Source of the DNA: JBGAJN01 sp044224905
Lineage (GTDB): Bacteria > Verrucomicrobiota > Verrucomicrobiia > Limisphaerales > JBGAJN01
Assembly: GCA_044224905.1 (NCBI GenBank)
Contig: JBGAJN010000001.1
Span: 1,302,001 to 1,366,000, forward strand
Direction of reading: 5' to 3'
DNA: 64,000 nucleotides
A program made the translations under genes and the position numbers. This document shows, in pieces, positions 9,118-18,261 of the stretch. How positions within the stretch are numbered: the first letter of the stretch is position 1; each line of letters opens with the position of its first letter. Under the pieces are notes generated by a model that worked only from the letters and a program-made list of their open reading frames with translations, was not told where the DNA came from and ran no database searches.

Positions 9118-9396
9118 TCATTTCTTGCCGGCCTTGTGGCTGCGCTGCTGGTTGCTGCGTTCGGTCGCCCGGTTCGTGGCGCGCGGAGCGAAGCGGCGCG
9201 GTTCCTCGCGGCGGATTTCGGTGCGACTGGCTTTGCCCTGCGAATCGCGCGCGGCCGGATAGGTCTTCGGACTTGCGGGGCGCTTCTTCGCAAGGACCAG
9301 CGCGGTGGCGCGCAAAGTGGTCACCGGCGTATTCGGCGGCGGCGGCAAAACGACGAGGGCGGATTTTCTGGTGGTGATGGATTTCTTGGCTTTCAT
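9118..9396 (-). CDS. Small very basic protein, tentative
   Basis: A 92-residue reading frame starting MKAKKSITTRKS. The middle has a PPPP stretch and the C-terminal half is rich in Arg, Lys, Ala and Ser with few hydrophobics, like a disordered nucleic-acid-binding tail. It has no homologue I recognise and no good ribosome-binding site (the 15 nt upstream of 9396 lack a purine run). It lies in an otherwise gene-less 800-bp region containing repeat-like hairpins. It could be a genuine small protein or a chance frame in GC-rich DNA. Confidence 0.4.
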   Translation of the reverse strand: MKAKKSITTRKSALVVLPPPPNTPVTTLRATALVLAKKRPASPKTYPAARDSQGKASRTEIRREEPRRFAPRATNRATERSNQQRSHKAGKK

Positions 9397-9610
9397 ACCC
9401 ACGAGTAAGCCGCGCCACATAGAATCACCACACATCATTGGTCAAGGGCTGGCCGCCACTTGGCCTGGTTCCGCAGGGAAACGGAGCGTTGCTCACCACG
9501 CGCTGCAGAGGTCGGTGACAGGTCGTGCCGGGGCGGGTCGGGGCAAACCATGGTCTGCGTTCCTGCCATAGCGACGTGATCGCGCCCCTGCTGGGAATAC
9601 TCACGAAAAT

Positions 9611-9642
9611 GGACTGCCGCGCACCGCAGCCCTGCCATGGCG
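9611..9642. repeat. Second copy of intergenic GC-rich repeat (partial)
   Basis: GGACTGCCGCGCACCGCAGC followed by CCTGCC resembles the right half of the hairpin at 9053-9072. Both copies are preceded some way upstream by GCGTTCCT(A/G)CC (8935 and 9558 areas), hinting at a composite repeat. The 9397-9657 spacer has no convincing gene. Confidence 0.4.
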
Positions 9643-9657
9643 GAGGAGGTTGTTCGC

Positions 9658-11307
9658 CTACTTCACCGCGGCCATGGGCACGGGTGTGGCCTTGGCGCCC
9701 TTTTGCACGGCCCAGAGATAACTTTGCGAGCAGACGAAGAGCGTGCCGTTGGCGGCGACGGGTGTGGCGTAGGCGCTGGAGCCGAGCGGAATCTCGGAGA
9801 TCACCTTCAAGGTTTTGTTCGCGGCCAGGGTGACGAGGCTCTTCTTCGTGCAGACGTAAACCTTGCCGTCAGCAACCAGCGGTGTGGACCATGTCTCCGC
9901 CTTGGTTTCGTAAACCCAGTTGGGCTTGCCCGTTTTCACGTCGAGGCAATGGACGTGCCCGGCGAGGTCGGCGGCGTAGAGCAGGCCGTCGCTGATCGAG
10001 ACGCTGCCGATGGCGCGCTCGATGCCGTCGTAGCTCCAGACTTTTCCGCTGTGCGTGACGTCGCCGGTCTTGGTCGCGTCGATGCAATTCAGAATGCCGC
10101 GACCACGACCGTGCATCGGATCCTGGCCGATGGTGCAATAGACGCGGCCCTCGTGAAACACCGGCGACGCGATGATCTCGCTCGGTCCGAGAAATTTTCC
10201 GTCGTCCTTATTGGTCGAGTATTTCTTGCGCCTATCCCCGATGTAGTAGTTGAACGGTTTGCCATCGCCCAGGGGATCGCGGTAGTTCGGCGGAACGCAA
10301 TCGTAGGACCACACCTTCTTGAAGTGCGTGGGTTCCGCGGACGCATCCTTGAGCGCCTCGAACGCGTAGCAGATGCCGTCACCGCCGCCGAAGAACACGA
10401 GCCTCTTGCCATTCACCACGCCGATCGTGGGCGGCGACCAGAGGCAATGCCACATGCGATGCCCGAGGTCTTCCGTGTCGGTGGCGAGAAGCTTGCCGGT
10501 CTTCGCGTTGAGCGCGATGAAGCTCGGCGCATTGGGTCGCAGGCATTTTTCATGCGGACGATCCACGCCGTTGGCGGAGGTGCAGTAAAGGATGTCGCCA
10601 TCGACGAGGACGGAACACGCGGCGACGTCGTGCGGACAAACGCCGAGCTGATCCACGAGATCGTATTTCCAGAGAATGTCGCCGTCGGTCTTGTCGAGCT
10701 TCACGGGCGGATTCTTCGCGCCGGCAATGTAGGTGGCTTCGTCCTTGAACGGTCCGTCGTTGCCATCGGACTGGCCGCGGACATCGAGGCACAAAATTTC
10801 GCACGAGCTCGTCACCATGTAGGCGCGATTCCCGACGACCGTTGGCGCCGAACAAACGCCGAGATGTTGCTGACCGTAATGCGCGTCCTTGGGCAACCGT
10901 TCCTTCGGCCGCACCGGCACCGGAAGACGCCAGAGCGTGCGACCAGTTTTTTCGTCGAGGCACCAGACCATGCCGCCCTTGGTGCGTTTGAGGCGGCGGT
11001 CGTTCTGCAACCGGAAGTCGTCGGTGCCGACGAACACGCGGCCGTTGGCCACGGTGGGGTTGCCGCAAATCAGCGTGCCGAGCTTCACGACCCAACGCAC
11101 GTTCTCGGTCGTGCCCGGCAGCATGCCCTCGCCCGTCGTGGACTTCTCGCCCGGCTTGAACGCATCGGGCAGGCCTTTCTCCGTCGAAACCATGTTGCGT
11201 CCGAGGTCCGCTCCGCCCCACGCCGGCCAGTCGCTCGCTTGCGCTGACGCCAGCGCGAGGAAAAGGGAAACCGCCACCGATAACGAGTTTGAGTTGGTCA
11301 TGGACAT
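9658..11307 (-). CDS. Exported PQQ-like (BamB-type) beta-propeller protein
   Basis: A 549-residue protein with a signal peptide cleaved near ASAQASDW. The mature chain is an eight-blade-type propeller with tryptophan-docking repeats: KTGRTLWRL, KTGKLLATD, GKVWSYD and KTGKPNWVYETKAETWSTP. Despite the PQQ-repeat name there is no calcium/PQQ quinoprotein dehydrogenase signature, so a binding or scaffold role is more likely than an alcohol dehydrogenase. Such genes are greatly expanded in Verrucomicrobiota and Planctomycetota. It is divergent from another PQQ-propeller gene, with 82 bp between starts. Confidence 0.85.
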   Translation of the reverse strand: MSMTNSNSLSVAVSLFLALASAQASDWPAWGGADLGRNMVSTEKGLPDAFKPGEKSTTGEGMLPGTTENVRWVVKLGTLICGNPTVANGRVFVGTDDFRLQNDRRLKRTKGGMVWCLDEKTGRTLWRLPVPVRPKERLPKDAHYGQQHLGVCSAPTVVGNRAYMVTSSCEILCLDVRGQSDGNDGPFKDEATYIAGAKNPPVKLDKTDGDILWKYDLVDQLGVCPHDVAACSVLVDGDILYCTSANGVDRPHEKCLRPNAPSFIALNAKTGKLLATDTEDLGHRMWHCLWSPPTIGVVNGKRLVFFGGGDGICYAFEALKDASAEPTHFKKVWSYDCVPPNYRDPLGDGKPFNYYIGDRRKKYSTNKDDGKFLGPSEIIASPVFHEGRVYCTIGQDPMHGRGRGILNCIDATKTGDVTHSGKVWSYDGIERAIGSVSISDGLLYAADLAGHVHCLDVKTGKPNWVYETKAETWSTPLVADGKVYVCTKKSLVTLAANKTLKVISEIPLGSSAYATPVAANGTLFVCSQSYLWAVQKGAKATPVPMAAVK

Positions 11308-11389
11308 GAGTTCTGAGACATTCCGACGTTAATGGCTCCGTGAACGACGTGATTGTATCGCAATTCCTTCAGCTTTTCTGACTTCGCCA

Positions 11390-12682
11390 ATGAAAACGCG
11401 CCGTGCCCAAAAACTCATTCCGTGGCTGCTCGCCGTGTCGGCCGTCGCCACCGCGCTCGCGGCGGACCTGCCGTCGCCCGGGGAATACGCCGCGAACTGG
11501 CCGCGCTTTCGCGGACCTGATGGTGGCGGCGTTTACACGAAAGGCGAGGTGCCGCTGAGTTGCGATATCAAAACCGGCGCGAACGTCGCGTGGACTGCTG
11601 TGGTGACGTCGACTGGATTCAGCTCGCCCGTCGTGTGGGGCAATCGCGTGTTCCTCTCCGGCGGCGACGAGTCGAAACGCGAAGTGCTGTGCTTCGATGC
11701 GACGACGGGGAGATTATTGTGGCAGCGCGCCGTTCCGAAAACCGCCGGCAGTCCCGACGAGAAACCCGAAGTGCCCGACCAATGTGGCATGGCCGCCGCC
11801 ACGGGCGCGACGGACGGACGCCGCGTGTACGTGATGTTTGCGAACGGCGATCTCGCGGCGTTCAACTTCGACGGCAGCGTCGCGTGGGCGAAACATCTCG
11901 GCGTGCCGAAGAATCCCTACGGCCATGCGAGTTCGCTGCTGACCTGGCAGGACCGCGTCATCGTGCAGTTCGATCAAGGCGAGGCCGACGACAAGTTGAG
12001 CAAGCTCTTCGCGTTCGACGGCGCAACCGGAAAGGTCGTGTGGGAAAAGCCGCGTGCCGTCGGCGCCTCGTGGGCAACACCGATCGCGTTCGACGCCGCG
12101 GGTGAATCACAACTCATCGCGCTCGCCGTGCCGTGGGTGATTTCGTATTCAGCGAAGGACGGCGCGGAACTCTGGCGTGCCGACTGCCTCGACGGTGAAG
12201 TTACGCCGTCGCCGATCTACGCGGGCGGCACACTGCTCATCGTCAGCCCCACCCACAAGTTGCAAGCCATTCGCCCCGACGGCCACGGCGACGCGACGAA
12301 GACGCATCTCGGCTGGGTTGGTGAAGACGGCATTCCCGATGTCACGAGTCCGGTGAGCGATGGTGAACTCGTCTTCGTCACCGACGCCGGCGGTATTTTG
12401 ACCTGCTACGACGCGAAGACCGGCAAGAAGCAGTGGGAACACGACCCGGGCGACGCGTGCAGCGCCTCACCCAGCATTGCGGGCAACCGTCTCTATCTCA
12501 TCACGAAAAAGGGCACGCTGGTCGTGATCGAAGTGGCGCGGCAATTCAAGGAACTCGCGCGGTCGTCGCTTGGCGAAGAAGTCTTCGCCAGCCCGGCCTT
12601 CGCCCAGAACAAGATTTTCATCCGCGGCGTCCAACACTTGATTTGCCTCGGCGCAAAGAACACAGCGCCAACGAAACCGTAA
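11390..12682 (+). CDS. Exported PQQ-like beta-propeller protein
   Basis: A 430-residue protein with an N-terminal signal segment (hydrophobic 9-23, ALAADLPS cleavage region). It begins with the NWPRFRGPDGGGVY block that opens many verrucomicrobial and planctomycetal PQQ-propellers. Repeated blades are seen as TTGRLLWQRAVP, ATGKVVWEKP, KDGAELWRAD and KTGKKQWEHD. The catalytic residues of quinoprotein dehydrogenases are not visible. It probably forms one unit with the lactonase gene 18 bp downstream and is divergent from the related propeller gene at 9658-11307. Substrate unknown. Confidence 0.85.
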   Translation: MKTRRAQKLIPWLLAVSAVATALAADLPSPGEYAANWPRFRGPDGGGVYTKGEVPLSCDIKTGANVAWTAVVTSTGFSSPVVWGNRVFLSGGDESKREVLCFDATTGRLLWQRAVPKTAGSPDEKPEVPDQCGMAAATGATDGRRVYVMFANGDLAAFNFDGSVAWAKHLGVPKNPYGHASSLLTWQDRVIVQFDQGEADDKLSKLFAFDGATGKVVWEKPRAVGASWATPIAFDAAGESQLIALAVPWVISYSAKDGAELWRADCLDGEVTPSPIYAGGTLLIVSPTHKLQAIRPDGHGDATKTHLGWVGEDGIPDVTSPVSDGELVFVTDAGGILTCYDAKTGKKQWEHDPGDACSASPSIAGNRLYLITKKGTLVVIEVARQFKELARSSLGEEVFASPAFAQNKIFIRGVQHLICLGAKNTAPTKP

Positions 12683-12700
12683 AACCAGCATCGCCTAGAC

Positions 12701-13981
12701 ATGAATTCATCCATTATCTCCCGTCGCTCGTTTCTTGAAAACGCCGCCGTGCTGGCCGGCGGTGCACCGATGTTGGCCGCCTCGTCGTCGGTGCGGGCGG
12801 CTGGAGTCAAGGGGCCGCTCATGGCGTACGTCGGCACGTTCAGTTCTCCGCTCCAAGACGTGTTGCCAACACAGGTGGATCTGCCGCCGGGCAACGGGCG
12901 TGGGATTCATTTGTTCGAGGTGAATCGCACCACGGGTGCGCTCACACCGGCGGGCGTGTTCGAATCGGGCACGAGTCCAAATTGTCTCGCGTTCAATGCG
13001 GATGGCACCCGGCTTTACTCCACCAACGAGACGGATCATCAGGGCGAAACGAAGGAAGGTTCCGTGAGCGCGTTCGCCATCAACCGCGCCAACGGACAAT
13101 TGAAATTGCTTAACACCGTTCGCTCTGGCGGCGCTGGCCCCACGTATGTGAGTCTGCATCCGTCAGGGAAGTTTCTGCTGGTCGCGAATTATTTCGGCGG
13201 CTCCGTGGCGGTGCTGCCGATCCTGCCCGACGGCACGTTGGGGGCCGCGACAGACGTGAAGCAGGACGCCGGAACCATCGGGCCGCGCAAGGCCACAAAT
13301 GCGCCTCCGGGCAGTTTCGCGTTCAGCGGCCATGACCGTACGCACGCGCACATGATCCAGGCGGACGCCTCCGGGCGCTTCGTTTTTCACGCCGACCTTG
13401 GCCTTGATCAAATCTTTAGCTGGAAATTTGATGAACGCTCAGGGCAGTTGACGCTCAACGATCCCGCCTCGGTTTCGTTACCGCCGGGCGACGGTCCGCG
13501 GCACTTCGCCTTTCATCCGAGCGGTCGCTGGTTCTACTCCTTGCAGGAGGAAGGTTCCAACATTGTGACGTTCGACTTCGATGCTGCGAAAGGACGGCTG
13601 ATTGCGCGGCAAACCGTTTCCAGCCTGCCGCCAGGATTCGCCGGCAGTAATTTCTGCTCGGAGATTCTTGTTTCGGCCGATGGCCGGTTTGTCTATGCGG
13701 GCAACCGCTTGCACGATGGCATCGCGACTTTTTCCGTCGGTAAGAGCGGTGAACTGAAATTCGTTGCGGAGGCGTGGTCGCACGGGAACTACCCGCGCAG
13801 TTTCAATTTCGATCCCACCGGGAACTTCCTCTACTCGTGCAATCAACGCGGCGACAACGTGGCTGTATTTCGTGTAGACAAAAAGTCCGGCCAGCTGACG
13901 TTCACTGGCCATTACGCGCCCGTGGGCAATCCGTCCCACATCGTCTTCCTCGATCTCGCTGACGCCGCGAAGAAGAAGTAA
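12701..13981 (+). CDS. Tat-exported lactonase family seven-bladed beta-propeller
   Basis: A 426-residue protein with a twin-arginine signal (SRRSFLENAA, residues 7-16) followed by a hydrophobic run ending in VRAAG. The mature part matches the 3-carboxymuconate cyclase / 6-phosphogluconolactonase (Pgl-type) propeller: AYVGTFSS, GIHLFEVNRTTGALTP, GGAGPTYVSLHPSGKFLLVANYFGGSV, GDGPRHFAFHPSGRWFY and NYPRSFNFDPTGNFLYSCNQ. The exported location argues against 6-phosphogluconate metabolism and for a secreted lactone hydrolase or binding protein. It follows a PQQ-propeller gene after 18 bp. Confidence 0.88.
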   Translation: MNSSIISRRSFLENAAVLAGGAPMLAASSSVRAAGVKGPLMAYVGTFSSPLQDVLPTQVDLPPGNGRGIHLFEVNRTTGALTPAGVFESGTSPNCLAFNADGTRLYSTNETDHQGETKEGSVSAFAINRANGQLKLLNTVRSGGAGPTYVSLHPSGKFLLVANYFGGSVAVLPILPDGTLGAATDVKQDAGTIGPRKATNAPPGSFAFSGHDRTHAHMIQADASGRFVFHADLGLDQIFSWKFDERSGQLTLNDPASVSLPPGDGPRHFAFHPSGRWFYSLQEEGSNIVTFDFDAAKGRLIARQTVSSLPPGFAGSNFCSEILVSADGRFVYAGNRLHDGIATFSVGKSGELKFVAEAWSHGNYPRSFNFDPTGNFLYSCNQRGDNVAVFRVDKKSGQLTFTGHYAPVGNPSHIVFLDLADAAKKK

Positions 13982-14138
13982 GCGATTCAACCGGGGTAAC
14001 GCGAACAGGGGAGCGGCATCTCATATGGACCAAGCCAAGAATCGTTGAGCGAACGCCAAACTTGGTGAGGGTTTTCGGACCAGTGGCTGAATCTAACTCA
14101 ATACACGGGCAGCCGTGCGATTGAATCAACTCTGGGTT

Positions 14139-14477
14139 ATGAAGACAAAACTCCTTCTCTGTGCTGCGTTGAGTGCGGGATTCATGGTCAGTTCTTCGGT
14201 TGCGGCGGATGTTCAAACCAATTGGAAGACGCATTGTGCCAAGTGCCACGCGGCCGATGGCAGCGGCAATACGAACACCGGACGGAAGCTCTCGGTCCGC
14301 GACTATCGTGATCCCAAAGTTCAGGCGACTCTCAAAGAGCGCGACATGATCAAGGCGACGCGCGGTGGTCTCCGGGACAAGCAGCGCGAATTGATGAAGC
14401 CATTCGGCGGCGTGCTGACCGATGAGGAGATCAAGAGCCTCATTGGTCACATCCGCACGCTGGCGGGCGGACAATAG
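14139..14477 (+). CDS. Small monohaem c-type cytochrome
   Basis: 112 residues from the ATG at 14139. This start is preferred over one 24 nt upstream because it begins the signal peptide directly (MKTKLLLCAALSAG ... VAAD). One haem-attachment motif, C33-A-K-C36-H37, follows the signal. The sequence NWKTHCAKCHAADGSG and the C-terminal LTDEEIKSLIGHIRTLA helix are standard class I cytochrome c features, with a Met-Lys-Pro-Phe segment as the likely distal methionine. It is probably a periplasmic electron carrier. It stands alone between the lactonase gene and a convergent unit. Confidence 0.88.
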   Translation: MKTKLLLCAALSAGFMVSSSVAADVQTNWKTHCAKCHAADGSGNTNTGRKLSVRDYRDPKVQATLKERDMIKATRGGLRDKQRELMKPFGGVLTDEEIKSLIGHIRTLAGGQ

Positions 14478-14538
14478 GTCGCCGAACGTGCGCCGTTGCG
14501 AGATGGACGTGTCGACGTTCGATTGCCGCGCGTTGGCA

Positions 14539-15171
14539 CTATTGCGCTTCGACCGTTTTGCCGATCGAGCGGAGCTTTTCCCAAACGGTCGCGTTGCTCG
14601 GTTGCGGAGAGATCAGTAGCACGACGAAGTTTTTCTTCGTTTCCACCTTGGGAAGGACGGTGATTTCCATGTTGAGCAGAATTCTTCGGCCGTCGTTGAA
14701 CGTGTCGAAGAACGGAACCTTGGCGGTGAAGCGGGACGGAGTGGGCGCGTTGCTTTTCACGACGGTGACTTCGGCGCCGAGTTGTGATGCGTCGGGTGTG
14801 AGTCCTTTCCGGCGGCCCACGCCGGTGCTCAGACCCTTGAAATATTTGTCGAGAAAGTCCTTCAAGTCCGCAGCAGTAATCGAAGCGGTACCATCGATGG
14901 AAACGGTGAGCGCGTAGGTGAAGTAGTTGCTGGACGTGGTGATGAACATCCCCGGCGCGAAGCGCGCCTCCTCGTAGCCGGTCCATTTGACGTCGGGCGC
15001 GAACCCGGGAGGAATCGGCAGGCGCTCAAATCGCCAGTCAACGGGGCCTTTGAGAATGGTCGGCGCGGGCTGTTGGCGCTGAGCGAACACGCATGGCGTT
15101 GCCAGGAGCATTGCCACAAAGGTGAGTTGAACGAGAGCGCCGACGAATGGTTTGGAGTGGCGGATGGTCAT
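14539..15171 (-). CDS. Exported protein of unknown function downstream of sulfatase
   Basis: 210 residues. The ATG at 15171 is chosen because it gives a clean signal peptide (hydrophobic 9-24, cleavage near VFA-Q); the longer frame adds 68 basic residues overlapping the sulfatase gene. The mature protein has PGFAPDVKWTGYEEARFAPGMF and an FFDTFNDGRRILLNMEI block, with alternating beta-like strands, and no known domain is recognised. Its start is 35 bp after the sulfatase stop on the same strand, so the two are probably co-transcribed. Confidence 0.7.
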   Translation of the reverse strand: MTIRHSKPFVGALVQLTFVAMLLATPCVFAQRQQPAPTILKGPVDWRFERLPIPPGFAPDVKWTGYEEARFAPGMFITTSSNYFTYALTVSIDGTASITAADLKDFLDKYFKGLSTGVGRRKGLTPDASQLGAEVTVVKSNAPTPSRFTAKVPFFDTFNDGRRILLNMEITVLPKVETKKNFVVLLISPQPSNATVWEKLRSIGKTVEAQ

Positions 15172-15205
15172 GAGAGGTTTGAATCGGTTGGCACAAGCCG
15201 CGGAC

Positions 15206-16630
15206 TTACTGCTTTTTCTTTTTTGCCTTCTTTGGTGCCGCTGGCGGTTGCGGTGGTTCAGGAAAGCGACCTTGATCGTCACTTGCCACGAGCCATTGGT
15301 CCAGCACGACACGCAGTCGCTTGAGCGCGGCCTGATGTTCGGACTGATTGGACGCGGCAAGGTTGTGAATCTCATGAGGATCCTCGGTCAGATCATAAAG
15401 TTCCTCTTCGGGCTGGCGCGGTTGGCAGAGGAATTCTTGCGCCGGCGTGAGTTTGCCGGCGCGGTGTAATTCCTGGACGAGGCTCCACACGGGGTACTGC
15501 CGCGTCTTGTAATCGCTTTTGGTGAAGAAGGGCGCGTCGGGCGTAAAATTGCGGATATAGCGGTAGCGCGCATCGCGCACGGTGCGCAAACGCATGACTG
15601 CCTCGCCGCAACGGTCGCGCGCGCCGAAGACATGCTCGCGAGGCGCGTCGGCGTCCGGTCCGAGAAACACCCGTCCCTGCATGCCCGCAGGCTTTTTCAC
15701 ACCGGCGATGGCAAGCGTGGTGGCCGCGAAATCAATTCCTTCGATGAAACGGTCGTCCGCGCTGCCGGGCCGGAATTGTGCGGGCGCGGTCAACCCCTTG
15801 GGCCAGCGAATAATGAGCGGCACATGCAAACCCTCCTCGTAACAAAACTGTTTTCCGCGAAAGTGCGACTCGCCGTTGTCGCCGAAGAAAAAGATCACCG
15901 TGTTGTCGGCGAGCCCGTCTTTCGTCAGTTGCGCGAGAATGAGTCCGATCTTCCGGTCGAGTTCGAGCGCGGCATCGAGATACTCGGCGCGGTCCTTGCG
16001 TGTGACGGAATGTTCTGGCTCGTAAGGGCGAAGGATCACCTTCGCCGGATCGGTTTTTGCCGGGCTGTCGTAGTCGCGGTGAGTTTCGTGGAAATTAATC
16101 TGTGCGTAGAAGGGTTGATGAGCCTTTAGGTCGTTCCAATCAGCGGAGTCAAATCGTTGTCCGGTGTAGATGAAATTCCAGTCGGTCTTGCCTGCGCCGC
16201 GGAAGCCAAAGTCCGTGGGAAGTTTGACCAGATTCGCCGTGAAATAGCCGGCGTCGCGCAGCCGGTCGGTGATCACGCGCACGCCGGGCGGGAGCGGCTT
16301 TTTGTTCGGTTCCTCAGTCCGATGCTGGTGCGCGCCGATCGTGGTCTGATACATGCCGGTCATGAACGCGCTGCGGCTGGGCGAGCACACGGGCGCGGTG
16401 GTGTAGGCGCGGGTGTAACGCACGCCATCGCGCGCGAGTTGATCGAGATTGGGCGTCGTGACTTCCCTCGAGCCGAAGCAGCTGAGGTCGGGTCCGAAAT
16501 CTTCGGCGATCAGCCAGAGAATATTGGGTTTGGCTGAGGCTGCGGTTGCCTTCCAGCCGCCGAGCAGCATGGCGACGCAGAGAAACAGACGAGCAACGTT
16601 GGCGAGATGCTTGTGCATGTTAGAAATCAT
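15206..16630 (-). CDS. Secreted sulfatase (S1 family, formylglycine type)
   Basis: About 474 residues. The signal peptide runs from about residue 8 to ATAASA. The N-terminal metal-site aspartate region is KPNILWLIAEDFG. The sulfatase signature C-x-P-x-R is present as C82-S-P-S-R86 followed by SAFMTG; C82 would be converted to formylglycine by a maturase. FFFGDNGESHF supplies the second metal aspartate/asparagine pair. The C-terminal EEELYDLTEDPHEIHNLA block is usual for the family. Substrate cannot be read from sequence. An ATG 12 nt downstream (16618) is an equally reasonable start; longer frames would overlap the divergent YkgJ-type gene. Confidence 0.9.
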   Translation of the reverse strand: MISNMHKHLANVARLFLCVAMLLGGWKATAASAKPNILWLIAEDFGPDLSCFGSREVTTPNLDQLARDGVRYTRAYTTAPVCSPSRSAFMTGMYQTTIGAHQHRTEEPNKKPLPPGVRVITDRLRDAGYFTANLVKLPTDFGFRGAGKTDWNFIYTGQRFDSADWNDLKAHQPFYAQINFHETHRDYDSPAKTDPAKVILRPYEPEHSVTRKDRAEYLDAALELDRKIGLILAQLTKDGLADNTVIFFFGDNGESHFRGKQFCYEEGLHVPLIIRWPKGLTAPAQFRPGSADDRFIEGIDFAATTLAIAGVKKPAGMQGRVFLGPDADAPREHVFGARDRCGEAVMRLRTVRDARYRYIRNFTPDAPFFTKSDYKTRQYPVWSLVQELHRAGKLTPAQEFLCQPRQPEEELYDLTEDPHEIHNLAASNQSEHQAALKRLRVVLDQWLVASDDQGRFPEPPQPPAAPKKAKKKKQ

Positions 16631-16717
16631 GCCGCTCTGGCCTCGCTTCCGCGAGCCGAGATTCCGGCATGCGCGACGACTGTTCCCTAAAACGATCGGC
16701 TCTGCCACGCTCGTCAA

Positions 16718-17245
16718 ATGAAGCCGAGCCTTACCGACGCGTTGTGCACGCAATGTGGCCTGTGTTGCGACGGAACTTTGTTCGCGGACGTTGAACTGGC
16801 CAGCGGCGACGAAGCGACGGCGCTCGAGGCGATGGGATTGGAAATCGAGGACGATGAGAATGGCCGCGAATTACTCATTCAACCCTGCGGCGCCCTGCGA
16901 AGAACACGATGCAGTGTTTACGAGCATCGCCCCGAGTGCTGCCGCGCCTTTGAGTGCAAACTACTGCAAGACGCACGACGTGGCGTGGTGACCGTTAAAC
17001 AGGCGAAACAGCACATCGCTGAAGCCCTTCGACACGCTGCACGGGTGCGCGAGCTTGCGGCGCAGTTGGGGCAGCGAGATGAGGGAATGCCTTTGAAGGA
17101 GCGCTGCATCGAAGCGTTGGCTCTAATCGCCGAAGCTGGGGCCGATCCAGTACAAAACCGCATCGCGAGAGAGATGGAAGCGGCCATGGAAATCGTGGAG
17201 AAGTTGATTCGGGAAAGATTTCTGGGGCGAAAAATCCCGCGCTAA
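16718..17245 (+). CDS. YkgJ-family cysteine-cluster protein
   Basis: A 175-residue soluble protein with the zinc/iron-chelating cysteine cluster of the YkgJ family at its N-terminus: C10, C13, C16 and C17 in LCTQCGLCCDGTLF, then a second cluster, CSVYEHRPECCRAFECKLL. The C-terminal 90 residues are helical and charged. Biochemical role of the family is unsettled. It is divergent from the sulfatase gene and followed after 52 bp by an exported isochorismatase-type hydrolase. Confidence 0.85.
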   Translation: MKPSLTDALCTQCGLCCDGTLFADVELASGDEATALEAMGLEIEDDENGRELLIQPCGALRRTRCSVYEHRPECCRAFECKLLQDARRGVVTVKQAKQHIAEALRHAARVRELAAQLGQRDEGMPLKERCIEALALIAEAGADPVQNRIAREMEAAMEIVEKLIRERFLGRKIPR

Positions 17246-17297
17246 GCACGCTCACTTGGCGATTTTCTTGCGCGAATCGGACTGCTAGTCTCCGCGC

Positions 17298-18212
17298 ATG
17301 AACTCCCCGAAGATTCTTCGCGTCGTCGCGTTCTTGCTGTCGACGTTCAGCCTTCATCCCTCGGTTTTGGCGGAACCGCTGAAACTGGAATTGCAGAGTC
17401 GCATCGAGACGAAACCCGCATCGGGCGAGTTCAAGGTGGTGAAGAAATCCGTGACGTGGGAACCGGCGCAAACCGCGCTCATCATCTGCGACATGTGGAA
17501 CTTGCATCATTGCCTCAACGCCGTGCGTCGCGAAGGCGAAATGGCGCCTCGCATGAACACGCTGATCGAAAAGGCTCGCGCGGAGGGTGTGCTCATTGTT
17601 CATGCGCCGAGCAGTTGCATGAAGTTTTACGAAGGCCATCCGGCTCGCGTACGGGCGCAGTCGGCGCCCAAGGCAGCGAATTTGCCGAAGGATATCGGCT
17701 CGTGGTGCAAACAGATTCCCGCCGAAGAAAAGGGCGTTTACCCGATTGAGCAGTCAGACAGCGAGGACGATGATCCCGTCGAGCACGCGAAGTGGGCTGA
17801 CGAGTTGAAGGCGAAAGGTCTGAACCCGCGCGCGCCATGGACGCGGCAGATCGACGTTATCAAAATTCACGAGAACGTGGATGCGATCAGTGATTCGGGC
17901 GTGGAGATTTGGAATCTGCTCGAGGCGCGGGGTATCAAGAATGTGATCCTGCTCGGTGTGCATGTGAACATGTGCGTGTCGGGCCGGCCGTTCGGCCTGC
18001 GGCAGATGGTGAAGAACGGAAAGAACGCGGTGCTGGTGCGCGACATGACGGACTCTATGTATAATCCGAAGCAGCGGCCCTTCGTGGACCATTTCCGCGG
18101 CACGGCGCTCTACATTGAGCACGTGGAGAAATACATTTCGCCGACGATCACGTCGGATCAAATCCTCGGCGGGAAGCCGTTTCACTTCAGTGGCGCCCCG
18201 GAGACGAACTGA
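17298..18212 (+). CDS. Exported isochorismatase-like cysteine hydrolase
   Basis: A 304-residue protein with a signal peptide (hydrophobic 8-24, cleavage near VLA-EP). The cysteine-hydrolase fold is clear: catalytic D65 in ALIICDMWN and nucleophile C226 in GVHVNMCVSGRPFGLRQM. An insertion between residues 110 and 185, rich in Asp/Glu, enlarges it relative to the usual cytoplasmic enzymes of about 200 residues. The exported location and the neighbouring sulfatase and ThuA genes argue against isochorismate as substrate. It may act on an amide or carbamoyl group of an external compound; this is inference. Confidence 0.87.
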   Translation: MNSPKILRVVAFLLSTFSLHPSVLAEPLKLELQSRIETKPASGEFKVVKKSVTWEPAQTALIICDMWNLHHCLNAVRREGEMAPRMNTLIEKARAEGVLIVHAPSSCMKFYEGHPARVRAQSAPKAANLPKDIGSWCKQIPAEEKGVYPIEQSDSEDDDPVEHAKWADELKAKGLNPRAPWTRQIDVIKIHENVDAISDSGVEIWNLLEARGIKNVILLGVHVNMCVSGRPFGLRQMVKNGKNAVLVRDMTDSMYNPKQRPFVDHFRGTALYIEHVEKYISPTITSDQILGGKPFHFSGAPETN

Positions 18213-18261
18213 ACTCACCTCGAAACTTTAACTCGTTGAACGACCTCGCTAGTTTCTCTTT

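Noticed and set aside
9637..11247. Plus-strand reading frame of 536 codons opposite the PQQ-propeller gene
   Set aside because: It mirrors a clear exported propeller on the other strand, has no recognisable domain and is rich in Ala/Arg/Val as expected of an antisense frame in GC-rich DNA.
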